32,408 nt of DNA from Bacillota bacterium (GCA_021324295.1 JAJPJJ010000063.1:1-32408), one strand, 5' to 3'; positions 1-7,701 are shown, counted from the stretch's first letter. Made by a program: numbers and translations. The notes: generated by a model from the letters alone, not told the origin.

Positions 1-41
1 CGCGGGCAGGACAAAGACAAGGGCATCAAGGACGGATGCTG

Positions 42-102
42 GGTGACCACCATTATGAGGCATCACCCCCTACTTCGGTGACCAGGAATTATGAGGCAAC
101 AC
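42..102. repeat. Imperfect direct repeat, two copies about 25 bp, offset 35 bp
   Basis: Two similar stretches lie at 42-66 and 77-102. Both begin with GGTGACCA, share ATTATGAGGCA and end CAAC or ATCAC. The offset between copies is 35 bp. They lie at the very left edge, so more copies could lie outside the window. No gene is convincing in 1-256, and I see nothing else there apart from the Shine-Dalgarno of the next gene. Confidence 0.4.
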
Positions 103-256
103 GCCGGCGTCCCGGGAGCCGGATGCGCCGGGGTCGCCCGCGCCGGGCGCCGCAGCAGCGGAAAGCGCGAGGCTGGATAAAAACATCGTGGAGGCGGGAA
201 GCGCCCGGCGGGGTGCTCGGTGCCCACATCCCACCTGGAAGGGAGCGTGAGCCTCC

Positions 257-607
257 ATGGTTTGGCAGAACCTCGTGAATGCGTTGATCGGCATCTGGTT
301 CATCGTCGCCCCGTTCGTGCTGGGGCTGGCCTCCAACACGCGGGAGGTGTGGACCAGCCTCGTCGGCGGCGCGATCCTGCTCATCCTGGCCGGCAGCGCG
401 GCCCTGTACGAGCAGCCGCGCCGGCAGGCCTGGATCCAGTATGTGAACGGGCTCGTCGGGATCTGGTTCATCGTCGCGCCGTGGGTTCTGTTGCTGCAGG
501 GCAGGCTCGATCTGGTCTGGACGTCGGTTGTCGGAGGAATCATCGCGCTCGTACTGAGCGCGTGGCTCGCCCTCGCCATCATGCCCAGCACGGTCGCGCA
601 GCGGTAA
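257..607 (+). CDS. SPW-repeat integral membrane protein
   Basis: This 116-residue protein is almost entirely membrane-spanning. It contains two copies of one motif: the first starts at about residue 3 (WQNLVNALIGIWFIVAPFVL) and the second at about residue 62 (WIQYVNGLVGIWFIVAPWVL). Each copy is followed by a second hydrophobic segment (SLVGGAILLILAGSAAL and SVVGGIIALVLSAWLAL), giving four predicted helices from an internal duplication. This is the SPW-repeat architecture, a small bacterial membrane family without a settled function. A GGGAG Shine-Dalgarno sits about 10 bases before the ATG. The gene stands alone and is followed by a strong hairpin. The family call is good; the role is unknown. 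Confidence 0.85.
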   Translation: MVWQNLVNALIGIWFIVAPFVLGLASNTREVWTSLVGGAILLILAGSAALYEQPRRQAWIQYVNGLVGIWFIVAPWVLLLQGRLDLVWTSVVGGIIALVLSAWLALAIMPSTVAQR

Positions 608-613
608 GGCGAC

Positions 614-668
614 GGCCCCCGCCGCGCTGCTCCGCCCGGTCCCGCCCCCTCGGGGCACGGCGGGGGCC
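614..668 (+). terminator. Hairpin terminator after the SPW gene
   Basis: An 11-bp perfect inverted repeat has its left arm at 614-624 (GGCCCCCGCCG) and its right arm at 658-668. It begins 6 bases after the TAA stop. The 33-base loop is itself GC-rich. There is no U-run after it, so it is either an unconventional intrinsic terminator or an mRNA-stabilising hairpin. Confidence 0.5.
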
Positions 669-695
669 GCCCCAGCGGCGGGTCGGGCACGAGGA

Positions 696-724
696 TTGTC
701 CCCGCCCGACCGATGATCTATACT
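696..724 (+). promoter_or_regulatory. Candidate sigma70-type promoter
   Basis: TTGTCC (696-701) is separated by 17 bases from TATACT (719-724), a good spacing with 4/6 and 5/6 consensus matches. It lies just after the preceding terminator hairpin and upstream of a short hydrophobic reading frame at 778. This is a visual prediction only. Confidence 0.4.
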
Positions 725-777
725 GGTGGCACCGCACGATCGCCGGGGGGGTCGGTACGCCGCTCGCGCACCTCGGG

Positions 778-936
778 ATGAGCGCAGCCATCATGCTGGG
801 ATGGGGGCTGCCGCTGACCGCGCTCACGCTCCGGGTCCTGCGCGTCTCGGAAGAGGAGCACCTCGTCGCCGGCTCGTTCCTCGCGGTCGCGTACGGGCTG
901 CTGGCCACCCCGATCCTGCACTGGCTCGTGCGGTAG
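778..936 (+). CDS. Possible small membrane protein, 52 residues
   Basis: This short frame encodes a mostly hydrophobic peptide with two likely helices: residues 1-18 around AAIMLGWGLPLTALTL, and residues 31-51 around VAGSFLAVAYGLLATPILHWL. A short charged link (RVSEEEH) separates them. The frame stays open and hydrophobic-looking for about 20 codons upstream, but I see no in-frame start there, so the ATG at 778 is a guess. No good Shine-Dalgarno precedes it. A plausible promoter lies at 696-724. No family was recognised. It could be a real two-helix protein or the remnant of a longer one. Confidence 0.4.
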   Translation: MSAAIMLGWGLPLTALTLRVLRVSEEEHLVAGSFLAVAYGLLATPILHWLVR

Positions 937-962
937 GGTCGCCTGCCGAGGGCGCCCGGCCG

Positions 963-1739
963 CTACCAGGCGGTCGCCCCTCCGTCCACGGCGAGCACCT
1001 GCCCCGTGACGAACCCCGCCGCACGGCTCGCAAGAAACACGACGGCGCCCTTGAGGTCGTCCTCGCGACCGAGCCGGCCCAGGGGGATGGTCCGGAGGAC
1101 GGCTTCGCCGCGCCGCTCGAGCAGCGAGCGGGTCATCCTGGTCGGGAAGAAGCCGGGCGCGATCGCGTTCACCGTGATCCCGTGCGGCGCCCACTTCACC
1201 GCGAGGTCCCGGGTCAGCGCGACGACGGCTCCCTTGCTCGCGCTGTAACCGACGGCGTCCAGGACCTGCGGATCCTGGCCGGCGAGGCCGGCGATGCTGG
1301 CGATGTTGATGATCCGGCCTCCCCGGCCTTGCTCGATCAGGGCGCGTCCTACCGCCTGCGCCATCAGAAATGTGCCGGTGACGTTCGTCTCGATCACCCG
1401 CCGCCACGCCTCCGCCGGCATCTCCGTCGCCGGCGCGCCCCAGGCGGTCCCCGCGTTGTTCACGAGGATATCGATGCCGCCATACTCGTCCCGGGCGCGT
1501 GCGACCGCGGCGAGGACCTCGTCCGGCCGGGTGACGTCGCAGACGGCCGGCACCGCGCGGATCCGCTGCGCCCGAAGCCCGGCGGCGGCGTCCTCGAGCG
1601 CCGCGGCGCTCCGCGCCGCCAGCACGAGCGCGGCCCCGGCCTCGCCGAGAGCGGTGGCCATCTGCAGCCCGAGGCCCCGCGACGCCCCGGTGACGATCGC
1701 AACGGAGCCTGTGAGATCGAAGAGGTCACGAACGTGCAT
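963..1739 (-). CDS. Short-chain dehydrogenase/reductase (SDR, classical)
   Basis: This 258-residue NAD(P)-dependent oxidoreductase has the full classical SDR set. The cofactor loop TGASRGLG is at residues 17-24 and NNAG at about 94-97. The catalytic triad is S148, Y165 and K169 within GYSASKG, and the C-terminus is VTGQVLAVDGGATAW. The length is normal for the family. Overall look and start resemble the gluconate 5-dehydrogenase / 3-oxoacyl-ACP reductase branch, but the substrate cannot be read from sequence. The ATG is preceded by AGAAGG at good spacing. It is the last gene of the minus-strand run, 108 bases downstream of the CBM48 gene, so it may be cotranscribed with the lar block. Alternatives are a sugar-acid or hydroxy-acid dehydrogenase. 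Confidence 0.9.
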   Translation of the reverse strand: MHVRDLFDLTGSVAIVTGASRGLGLQMATALGEAGAALVLAARSAAALEDAAAGLRAQRIRAVPAVCDVTRPDEVLAAVARARDEYGGIDILVNNAGTAWGAPATEMPAEAWRRVIETNVTGTFLMAQAVGRALIEQGRGGRIINIASIAGLAGQDPQVLDAVGYSASKGAVVALTRDLAVKWAPHGITVNAIAPGFFPTRMTRSLLERRGEAVLRTIPLGRLGREDDLKGAVVFLASRAAGFVTGQVLAVDGGATAW

Positions 1740-1847
1740 GCGCCTTCTCGGCCGGCGCTGTTCGCGGGCCCGCAGATGGTCTCCTGCACGAGTGGGGATG
1801 TCCGGCGGAGGGATCGGGCCGCCGGGGGGGCGGACGCCGTCTACGCG

Positions 1848-2156
1848 CTATGCGCCGGAGGTGGTCCGCTCGGGCCGGACGTAGCGGACCGAGTACTCGG
1901 AGCCTCGCGTGCTGGCCAAGCGACCCTCGCCGAGCGGATCCGGCCGGATCGCCCCGTCCACCCAGAACCCGTACACCACGCGCCCAGGCGGCAGGAACAC
2001 CGTCGTCGCCCAGTCGCCCCGCGGCGTGCGCTCGAGCGGGTGCGCGGCGGGGTCCCAGCCGTTGAACGAGCCGACGACCGACACCCGCCGGCCCTGCGGC
2101 GCCCGATCGCGAGGATAGCGAAACGTCACGGAGACGAGCATCGTATCCAGCCGCAT
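1848..2156 (-). CDS. Stand-alone CBM48 / AMPK-type glycogen-binding domain protein
   Basis: This 102-residue protein is essentially one carbohydrate-binding module of the CBM48/AMPK-beta type. It has VTFRYP near the N-terminus, the hallmark VVGSFNGWDP at about residues 27-36, then PLERTPRGDWATTVFLPPG and YGFWVDG, which matches the usual 'F.G.W....PL......W..t..LppG.yeY.F.vDG' pattern. There is no attached catalytic domain, membrane segment or signal peptide. In bacteria such solitary modules are usually annotated as isoamylase early-set or glycoside-hydrolase-like proteins, and their role is poorly known. It lies 56 bases downstream of rpiA on the same strand. The start at 2156 gives the best N-terminus, though the Shine-Dalgarno is weak and distant. 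Confidence 0.8.
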   Translation of the reverse strand: MRLDTMLVSVTFRYPRDRAPQGRRVSVVGSFNGWDPAAHPLERTPRGDWATTVFLPPGRVVYGFWVDGAIRPDPLGEGRLASTRGSEYSVRYVRPERTTSGA

Positions 2157-2212
2157 GATGCGAGCATTTTTCCCTCTTCGCCGGGGAGGCAAACCTGCGT
2201 GCGCCGCGGCGG

Positions 2213-2905
2213 TCACCCGGCCGGGATGCAGCGCCGGACGCCCTCGGGTCCGGCCACGTAGGCGGCGGCGGCGATCCCGATGAAGAGCCCGTGGCCCACG
2301 ATACCGGGGACGCTGTCGAGCGTCGCCGCTACCGCCGCGGGATCGGGGAGTGGCCCGCAGACCAGATCCACGAGGGGATTGCCGTTGTCCGAGAGGCAGG
2401 GGCGCCCGTCCCGCATCCGCACCCGGGGCTCGCTGCCAGGCACGCGGTCCGGCAGGAGGCGCAGCACCCACGGCAACGCGAACGCGAGCACTTCGAGCGG
2501 CACCGGGCCGCGCAGCCGCGCGACGAGCTTGGTGTGGTCGGCGACGATCGCGACGCGCCGCGCGGCGAGCGCCACGACTTTCTCCCGCACGAGCGCCCCG
2601 CCCCGGCCCTTGACGAGACGCAGCGCCGGATCGATCTGATCCGCGCCATCGAGCGCGACGTCCGGGCTGGCATCGAGCGTCACGAGCGGGATGCCGAGGC
2701 GGCGGGCCTCGGCGGCGGTCCGCTCGGAGGTGGGCACGCCCTGGATCCGCCACCGGGCCTCGCGCGCGCGGCGGGCCAGCTCGCGCAGGACGAACGTCGC
2801 GGTGGATCCGGTCCCCAGGCCCACGATCATCCCGTCGCGGACCTCCTCGGCGACCGCCCGCACGGCCGCCTGCTCCTTGTACCGGGCGAGCTCCTCGACC
2901 TCCAT
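2213..2905 (-). CDS. rpiA: Ribose-5-phosphate isomerase A
   Basis: This cytoplasmic enzyme interconverts ribose 5-phosphate and ribulose 5-phosphate in the non-oxidative pentose phosphate pathway. The 230-residue length fits RpiA. Family motifs are clear: GLGTGSTA (residues 29-36, phosphate loop), GVPTSERTAAEARRLGIPL, DGADQID (86-92) and KGRGGALVREK (99-109), with E108 as the expected catalytic base. SDNGNPLVDL and PGIVGHGLF follow. The start ATG lies 5 bases after the larC stop codon, so it is translated from the lar transcript. A link between RpiA and the nickel-pincer pathway is not known to me. Shared transcription may simply reflect a sugar-phosphate or hydroxy-acid metabolism context. 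Confidence 0.93.
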   Translation of the reverse strand: MEVEELARYKEQAAVRAVAEEVRDGMIVGLGTGSTATFVLRELARRAREARWRIQGVPTSERTAAEARRLGIPLVTLDASPDVALDGADQIDPALRLVKGRGGALVREKVVALAARRVAIVADHTKLVARLRGPVPLEVLAFALPWVLRLLPDRVPGSEPRVRMRDGRPCLSDNGNPLVDLVCGPLPDPAAVAATLDSVPGIVGHGLFIGIAAAAYVAGPEGVRRCIPAG

Positions 2906-2910
2906 CCCGG

Positions 2911-4176
2911 TCAGGAGCGCCAGGCGTCGCCGAGGAGCGAGGCGGCGGCCCGCTGGGCGGCGGCCAGCACCCGCTTGACGGGGACACCCCGGCGCCTCGC
3001 GAGCGCCCGGCACGCGTCGAACTCCGGGCTGACGTTGAGGACGCCGGCCGCGTCGCCGGCTACCTTGACCGGCACCGGGCCGAACTCGGTATCGACGTCC
3101 GCGATCCTCCGCTCCGCCGCCCACCGTTCCACCTCGTAGGCGCGCACGCCGATCGTCGTGGTCTCGGCCAGCAGGATGCCCACGAGCGCGCGCGCCGCCG
3201 CGGGCGCCGCGAGGACCCGCACAAGGTGCCCGGGCCGGCCCTTCTTCATCAACGCCGGCACCACGGCCACGTCGAGCGCGCCTGCTTCGAGCAGGCGCGC
3301 CGTGACGTACGGGTACAGCTGCGGGCTCATGTCGTCGATCGACGTCTCGAGCATCACGAGGCGCTCGGCCGGCGGCAGCGCGGGCCCGCGGTCCCGGACG
3401 CGCGGCCGGCCCTCCGGGGCGGCGACCCCGGCGCCTTCCGCGGGGCGATGCTGCGGCACGCCGTCGAGGGCGTCGCCGACGAACAACCGCAGCACGTTGG
3501 CGCGCGGAGGGTCGGCGTGTCCCGCCCCGGTGCCGACGCGCTGGAGCCGCATCCGCGGCAGCGGCCCCCAGCCACCCACCAGCCGGGAGAGCAGCGCGGC
3601 CCCGGTGGGGGTCAGCAGCTCCCCCTCCACGTCCCCCGCGTAGACCGGCATCCCGGTGAGGAGGGCGGCGGTCGCCGGAGGCGGCACCGGCACCGCGCCG
3701 TGTGCGATGCGGACCCATCCCCGGCCCACGTTGACCGGGGAGGCGACGAGATGCTGCAGGCCGAGCGCGCGCACGCCGGCGAGGGCGCCCACGACGTCCA
3801 CGAGCGTGTCGAGCCCGCCGAGCTCGTGCAGGTGCACCTGCTCGATCGGGACGCCGTGTACCTCCGCCTCGACCTCGGCCAGGCGCCGCAGCACCGCCGC
3901 CGCCTCCTCCCGCACCGGCTCGGCGACCGCGCTCGCCGCCAGGATCCCGGCAAGATGCGGGTACGGCCGCGCGGCGGGCGGGTCGCGCTCCTCGACTTCG
4001 ACGCGGACCGCGGGCACACCGCGCCTCTCCACCCGGCCGACGCGCACCCGCACCGGCACGGCGAGGCGCGCGACAACTTCCTCGAGCGCCGCCTCCGGCC
4101 AGCCGGCGCCGATGAGCGCTCCGAGCAGCATGTCGCCGCTCGCGCCGCTCGAGCAGTCAAGGTAGCCGATGCGCAT
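2911..4176 (-). CDS. larC: LarC, nickel-insertion protein for the nickel-pincer nucleotide
   Basis: LarC is a CTP-dependent cyclometallase that inserts nickel into the dithiolated pyridinium nucleotide, the last step of nickel-pincer cofactor synthesis. The N-terminus MRIGYLDCSSGASGDMLLGAL is the family signature. HLHELGGLDTLVDVVGA, GELLTPTGAALL and the C-terminal block from ETSIDDMSPQLYPYV through LMKKGRPGH and ETTTIGVR are also typical of LarC (formerly DUF111). The protein is 421 residues. In Lactobacillus plantarum larC is split into larC1/larC2 and needs a ribosomal frameshift; here the frame is continuous. The start at 4176 is chosen because the conserved domain begins there, although the frame is open for a further 54 codons upstream. 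It overlaps the larB end by 20 bases. Confidence 0.93.
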   Translation of the reverse strand: MRIGYLDCSSGASGDMLLGALIGAGWPEAALEEVVARLAVPVRVRVGRVERRGVPAVRVEVEERDPPAARPYPHLAGILAASAVAEPVREEAAAVLRRLAEVEAEVHGVPIEQVHLHELGGLDTLVDVVGALAGVRALGLQHLVASPVNVGRGWVRIAHGAVPVPPPATAALLTGMPVYAGDVEGELLTPTGAALLSRLVGGWGPLPRMRLQRVGTGAGHADPPRANVLRLFVGDALDGVPQHRPAEGAGVAAPEGRPRVRDRGPALPPAERLVMLETSIDDMSPQLYPYVTARLLEAGALDVAVVPALMKKGRPGHLVRVLAAPAAARALVGILLAETTTIGVRAYEVERWAAERRIADVDTEFGPVPVKVAGDAAGVLNVSPEFDACRALARRRGVPVKRVLAAAQRAAASLLGDAWRS

Positions 4177-5020
4177 CGGTCGCCGCGGGCGCGCCCCCAC
4201 CGTCGGATGTGCCTTCCCCGGCCTGCGGCGCGCCCTGCGACGCCCCGGGCGCGTCCCCCGTGGCTTCGGAGGCCGGGGCCGCACGGTTGATGATGGCGGC
4301 GAGATAGCCCGCGCCGAAGCCGTTGTCGATGCCGACAACGGCGACGCCCGGGGCGCAGGCGGTGAGCATCGTCAGCAGGGGCGCGATCCCGCCGAGGTGA
4401 GCGCCGTATCCCACGCTCGTCGGCACGCCGATCACCGGCGCGCGGGTGAGCCCCGCGACGACGGCGGGGAGCGCGCCGTCCATGCCCGCGACGACGACCA
4501 GCACGCGGGCGCGCTCGAGCAGCGCCCGCTCCGCCAGCAGGCGGTGGAGCCCGCTCACGCCGACGTCGAAGATGCGCTCGACGGCGGCCCCCATCGCCTC
4601 GGCCGTCCAGGCGGCCTCCTCCGCCACGGGACGGTCGCCGGTGCCGGCGGTCAGGACCCCGATGCACCCGGTGCGCTGCGAGGGCATCGGGCCGACGATC
4701 ACGAGGCGCGCCTCCGGCACGTGCCGGCAGTCCGGAAGCGCGCGGACGACCTGCGCCGCCACGTCGGGCGCGGCGCGCGTGACCAGCACCGGGCCCCCGG
4801 CGCGACGGAGCCGCCGGGCGATCTCCACGACCTGCTCCGGAGACTTCCCCGGGCAGTACACCGCCTCGGCGGCACCGCGGCGGAGCGGGCGGTGCGTGTC
4901 TACGCGGGCGAACCCGAGGTCCGCGAACGGAAGCCAGCGCAACGCCGAGATCGCGTCCGTGATCGAGGTCCGGCCGCTCCGGACGTCGTCGAGGAGGCGG
5001 CGCAGCGCGTCCTCGGTCAC
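4157..5020 (-). CDS. larB: LarB, nicotinate adenine dinucleotide carboxylase/hydrolase
   Basis: LarB carboxylates C5 of the pyridinium ring of nicotinic acid adenine dinucleotide and cleaves its phosphoanhydride, the first step of nickel-pincer nucleotide synthesis. The 287-residue protein starts with the helical LRRLLDDVRSGRTSITDAI, followed by ADLGFARVDTHRPLRRGAAEAVYCPGK. The C-terminal half is PurE-like: VLTAGTGDRPVAEEAA, DVGVSGLHR, VVVAGMDGALPAVVAGL, and a close that includes PTSVGYGAHLGGIAPLLTML. The last 35 or so residues (after AAIINRAAP) are an Ala/Gly/Pro-rich tail that looks disordered. The start is a GTG whose bases form a GTGA overlap with the larE stop, which indicates tight translational coupling. 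Confidence 0.93.
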   Translation of the reverse strand: MTEDALRRLLDDVRSGRTSITDAISALRWLPFADLGFARVDTHRPLRRGAAEAVYCPGKSPEQVVEIARRLRRAGGPVLVTRAAPDVAAQVVRALPDCRHVPEARLVIVGPMPSQRTGCIGVLTAGTGDRPVAEEAAWTAEAMGAAVERIFDVGVSGLHRLLAERALLERARVLVVVAGMDGALPAVVAGLTRAPVIGVPTSVGYGAHLGGIAPLLTMLTACAPGVAVVGIDNGFGAGYLAAIINRAAPASEATGDAPGASQGAPQAGEGTSDGGGAPAATDAHRLP

Positions 5021-5847
5021 GGGCGGGCCTCTTTCGTGGTCCCCGCCGCCAGCCCGGCGACCAACCGTCCCGACCGCAGCCCGTCCGGGGCGACCGACAC
5101 GGCGCGAAAGCCGATCGCCGCGAGCTGCGCCGTGATCTCCGGCAGCACGCGGGTCAGGCGCGGGATCTCGCCCACGGGGACCTCGATCCCGGCGCGCTCG
5201 CCGTAGTAGCGCACGCGCACCTCGGGAAAGCCGTACGCGTGGAGGACGCGCTCGGCCTGGTCGATCGCGGCCAGCGCCCCGACCGTCACCGGCGTGCCGA
5301 ACGGAAGGCGCGAGGCGAGGCAGGGCGACGCCGGCTTGTCCCACACCTCGAGCCCCCGCGCGCGGGCGAGCGCGCGGATCTCCGCCTTTGTGAGGCCGGC
5401 CTCCAGCAGCGGCGCGCGCACCGAGAGCTCCCCGGCCGCCCGCATGCCCGGCCGGTAGTCCCCCGTGTCGTCGGCGTTGGCGCCGTACACGACGTGTGCC
5501 AGTCCGCACGCCGTGGCGAGGCCGCGGAGCTCTGTGAACAGCGCGTGCTTGCAGAAGTAGCACCGCTGCGCGTCGTTGCGGAGGTAGCGCGGGTCGGCGA
5601 ACTCGCGCGTCCGGACCAGCGCGTGCCGCACGCCGAGACGCCGGGCGGTCCGTCGGGCGAGCACGAGCTCGCCGCGCGCGAGCGAGGGGGACACCGCGGT
5701 CGCCGCCACGCAGCGGTCGCCGAGCACGTCGTGCGCCGCGGCGAGCAGGTAGGCGCTGTCCACCCCGCCCGAGAACGCGACCACGGCGCCGCCCAGCTCG
5801 CGGAGCACCGCACGCAGCCGCGCCTGCTTCGCCGGGGCCACCGTCAT
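5017..5847 (-). CDS. larE: LarE, ATP-dependent sacrificial sulfur transferase
   Basis: LarE adenylates the carboxylates of the LarB product and converts them to thiocarboxylates. The 276-residue protein has the PP-loop SGGVDS at residues 26-31, RCYFCKHALF at 95-104, YGANADDTGDYRPG at 121-134 and WDKPASPCLASR at 169-180. C176 falls at the same number as the sulfur-donating Cys176 of L. plantarum LarE, so this looks like the sacrificial type, which gives up its own cysteine sulfur. C96 and C99 form an extra CxxC whose role I cannot assign; iron-sulfur LarE variants do exist. The start overlaps the larA stop as ATGA, and the stop overlaps larB as GTGA. Confidence 0.93.
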   Translation of the reverse strand: MTVAPAKQARLRAVLRELGGAVVAFSGGVDSAYLLAAAHDVLGDRCVAATAVSPSLARGELVLARRTARRLGVRHALVRTREFADPRYLRNDAQRCYFCKHALFTELRGLATACGLAHVVYGANADDTGDYRPGMRAAGELSVRAPLLEAGLTKAEIRALARARGLEVWDKPASPCLASRLPFGTPVTVGALAAIDQAERVLHAYGFPEVRVRYYGERAGIEVPVGEIPRLTRVLPEITAQLAAIGFRAVSVAPDGLRSGRLVAGLAAGTTKEARP

Positions 5848-7193
5848 CGGAAATCGCCCCGCGCGGGCCCGGCGGCCGCCGCCGCCGCAAGCGGCGGCAG
5901 GAGCGTGCCGTCCGCGGCGAACGACAGCGGCGCCGGCTCCGAGGCCGGACGGGCGTGCGGCTCGAGCGCGGACCCGAGCGACGTGGAGACGGCGACCTCG
6001 CCGAGCGCCAGCGTGTTGCGGATGTAGACGAGCCGCACCTGGCCCGGGCCCGGCCCGGGAGCCGTGAGGATCGCCGCGGCGATCGCGTCCCGGTCGGTCG
6101 CGAGGACCATGGGCAGGCGGACGGTCTCGGCGACCGTCGAGGTGAGCGCGTTCATGTACGTGGCGTGGAGGTCGATCGTTCCCAGCGCCCGCTGCGTGAT
6201 GAAGTCCGCGAGCCCGATCCCGTTGGCGTTCCCATGCGTCTCGGGGGTGAGGCCGAGGACCACGATCTTCCGGATCTGCGGCCCTCCGGACGCGTACGGC
6301 GTCGGATACCGGCCCGTAATGTTGGGGTCCATGCCGTCCCCGCTGACGTTCTTGCCGATCTCCTGCACGACGAGCACGTCGGCCGCGCGCACCGGCAGCC
6401 GGGCCATGAGGCGCCGCGCCCGGTCGAGCAGCGCGGGCTCCCGGTCCCGCCACGCCTCCGGCGGGAGCACTGCGATCTCGACCGGCTGGTCGTAGGCGTC
6501 CTCCACGACCGCGACCCCGAAGAGCAGCGGCGCCCGCCGCCGGACGATCTCCCACGCCTCGAGGAGGCGGTCGCCGAAGCCCGCGAAGCCGGGTGCGTGC
6601 AGCGACTGCGCGCCCCGCTGCTTGCCCAAGCCGATCGTGGCCATCTTGATGAGGCCGCTCTCGACCCGGCCCCGGAACGCCGTGTGGGGCTTCACGCGGC
6701 ACACGACGACGGCCGCGCCCGCCTCGTACGCCTCGCGGTCCCAGTACACGCCCGAGCCGTCGGCGAGCCGCCCGAGCTCGACGACGTCCATCGACGAGAC
6801 GACCGGCGCGCCGACCCGCGCCTCCGTGATGCCCAGGCTGGCCAGCACCTCGCGCTGGCCCTCCGCGGTCGCCCCGCCGTGGCTGCCCATCGCCGGGACG
6901 ATGACAGGCTCCGCGCCGCCCCGGCGCAGGGAGGAGACGACGGCCGCCGTGATCCGGTCGAGTGCGCCGATGCCTCGGCTGCCCACCGCGATGGCCACCC
7001 GCCGGCCCCGGGGAATGCGCCCCGCCGTCTCGAGCGCGCCGACCTGCCGGGCGACCTCCGCTTCCACGTCGCAGCGGCCCGGGGTCGGGAAGCGCTGCAC
7101 CACGCGGATCATCCGGGGAAACACGACCGGCGCGGGCGCGCGGATTCCCGCCACCGCAACCGGTCTCGAATGGCGCGCGCCCGCGTCGTTCAC
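5844..7193 (-). CDS. larA: LarA-family nickel-pincer racemase/epimerase, substrate unknown
   Basis: The N-terminal lactate-racemase domain (DUF2088) and C-terminal domain fill this 449-residue protein. Counting from the GTG, H105 (GSHGGAT), H170 (KPHT), K183 (SGLIKM) and H199 (QSLHAPGF) fall almost exactly on L. plantarum LarA His108, His174, Lys184 and His200: catalytic bases, the lysine that holds the pincer, and the nickel ligand. VVQEIGKNVSGDGMDPN and the close of that block resemble the broad LarA-homologue group rather than lactate racemase proper. The enzyme should therefore interconvert stereoisomers of some 2-hydroxy acid, but the substrate is open. GTG at 7193 is preferred over ATG 7268 because GGGAGG lies 5 bases before it. 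Its maturation genes larE, larB and larC follow directly. Confidence 0.85.
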   Translation of the reverse strand: MNDAGARHSRPVAVAGIRAPAPVVFPRMIRVVQRFPTPGRCDVEAEVARQVGALETAGRIPRGRRVAIAVGSRGIGALDRITAAVVSSLRRGGAEPVIVPAMGSHGGATAEGQREVLASLGITEARVGAPVVSSMDVVELGRLADGSGVYWDREAYEAGAAVVVCRVKPHTAFRGRVESGLIKMATIGLGKQRGAQSLHAPGFAGFGDRLLEAWEIVRRRAPLLFGVAVVEDAYDQPVEIAVLPPEAWRDREPALLDRARRLMARLPVRAADVLVVQEIGKNVSGDGMDPNITGRYPTPYASGGPQIRKIVVLGLTPETHGNANGIGLADFITQRALGTIDLHATYMNALTSTVAETVRLPMVLATDRDAIAAAILTAPGPGPGQVRLVYIRNTLALGEVAVSTSLGSALEPHARPASEPAPLSFAADGTLLPPLAAAAAAGPARGDFR

Positions 7194-7218
7194 GGCGACC
7201 TCCCGCTGCGGCCCGCGA

Positions 7219-7701
7219 TCAGAGCTTGTAGCCGATCTTCCGGAGCAGATCGCGGCGAGCGGCGACATCCCGCGGGGCCTCGACGCCGAGCGGGGGCTGG
7301 CCGTCTATGACCCCGAGGATCCCCCGGCCCTGCTCCGTCTCGGCGACGACCACCTCCAAGGGGTTCGCCGTCGCGCAGTAGATCCGGCAGACCTCCGGAA
7401 CCTGCCGCACCGCGGGCAGGACGTTGATCGGGTAGACGTTTCCGAGGAAGATCACGAACACGTGCCCGCAGCCAATCGCCTGCGCATTCCGGGCCGCAAG
7501 GGACACCAGCTCGGGCTCCGTGCCGGTGGTGCGCACGAGGCGCGGGCCGCTCGACTCGCAGAACGCCACGCCGAACCGGATCCCCGGACAGGCGCCAACG
7601 AGCGCCTCGTGCAGGTCCTCGACGGTCTTGATGAAATGCGCCTGGCCGAGGATCAGGTTGAGCCCCGCGGGGTTCTCGACCCGCACCACGTGGATCTCCA
7701 T
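7219..7701 (-). CDS. Adenosine-specific kinase family protein (PF04008/DUF355)
   Basis: This 160-residue single-domain protein starts MEIHVVRVENPAGLNLILGQ. It continues with HFIKTVEDLHEALVGACPGIRFGVAFCESSGPRLVR and GHVFVIFLGNVYPINVLPAV, then ATANPLEVVVAETEQGRGILGVIDG. This is the compact family first described in archaea as an adenosine-specific kinase; its real cellular role in bacteria is uncertain. It is the first gene of the minus-strand block, 25 bases upstream of larA, with a GGAGG Shine-Dalgarno 8 bases before its ATG. Leading a nickel-pincer operon is suggestive because the pathway begins from an adenine dinucleotide and releases AMP, but that link is inference. Confidence 0.85.
   Translation of the reverse strand: MEIHVVRVENPAGLNLILGQAHFIKTVEDLHEALVGACPGIRFGVAFCESSGPRLVRTTGTEPELVSLAARNAQAIGCGHVFVIFLGNVYPINVLPAVRQVPEVCRIYCATANPLEVVVAETEQGRGILGVIDGQPPLGVEAPRDVAARRDLLRKIGYKL

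Noticed and set aside
7194-7268. LarA start at ATG 7268
   Set aside because: It would overlap the upstream kinase-family gene by 50 bases; GTG 7193 has GGGAGG at ideal spacing and gives family-like residue numbering.
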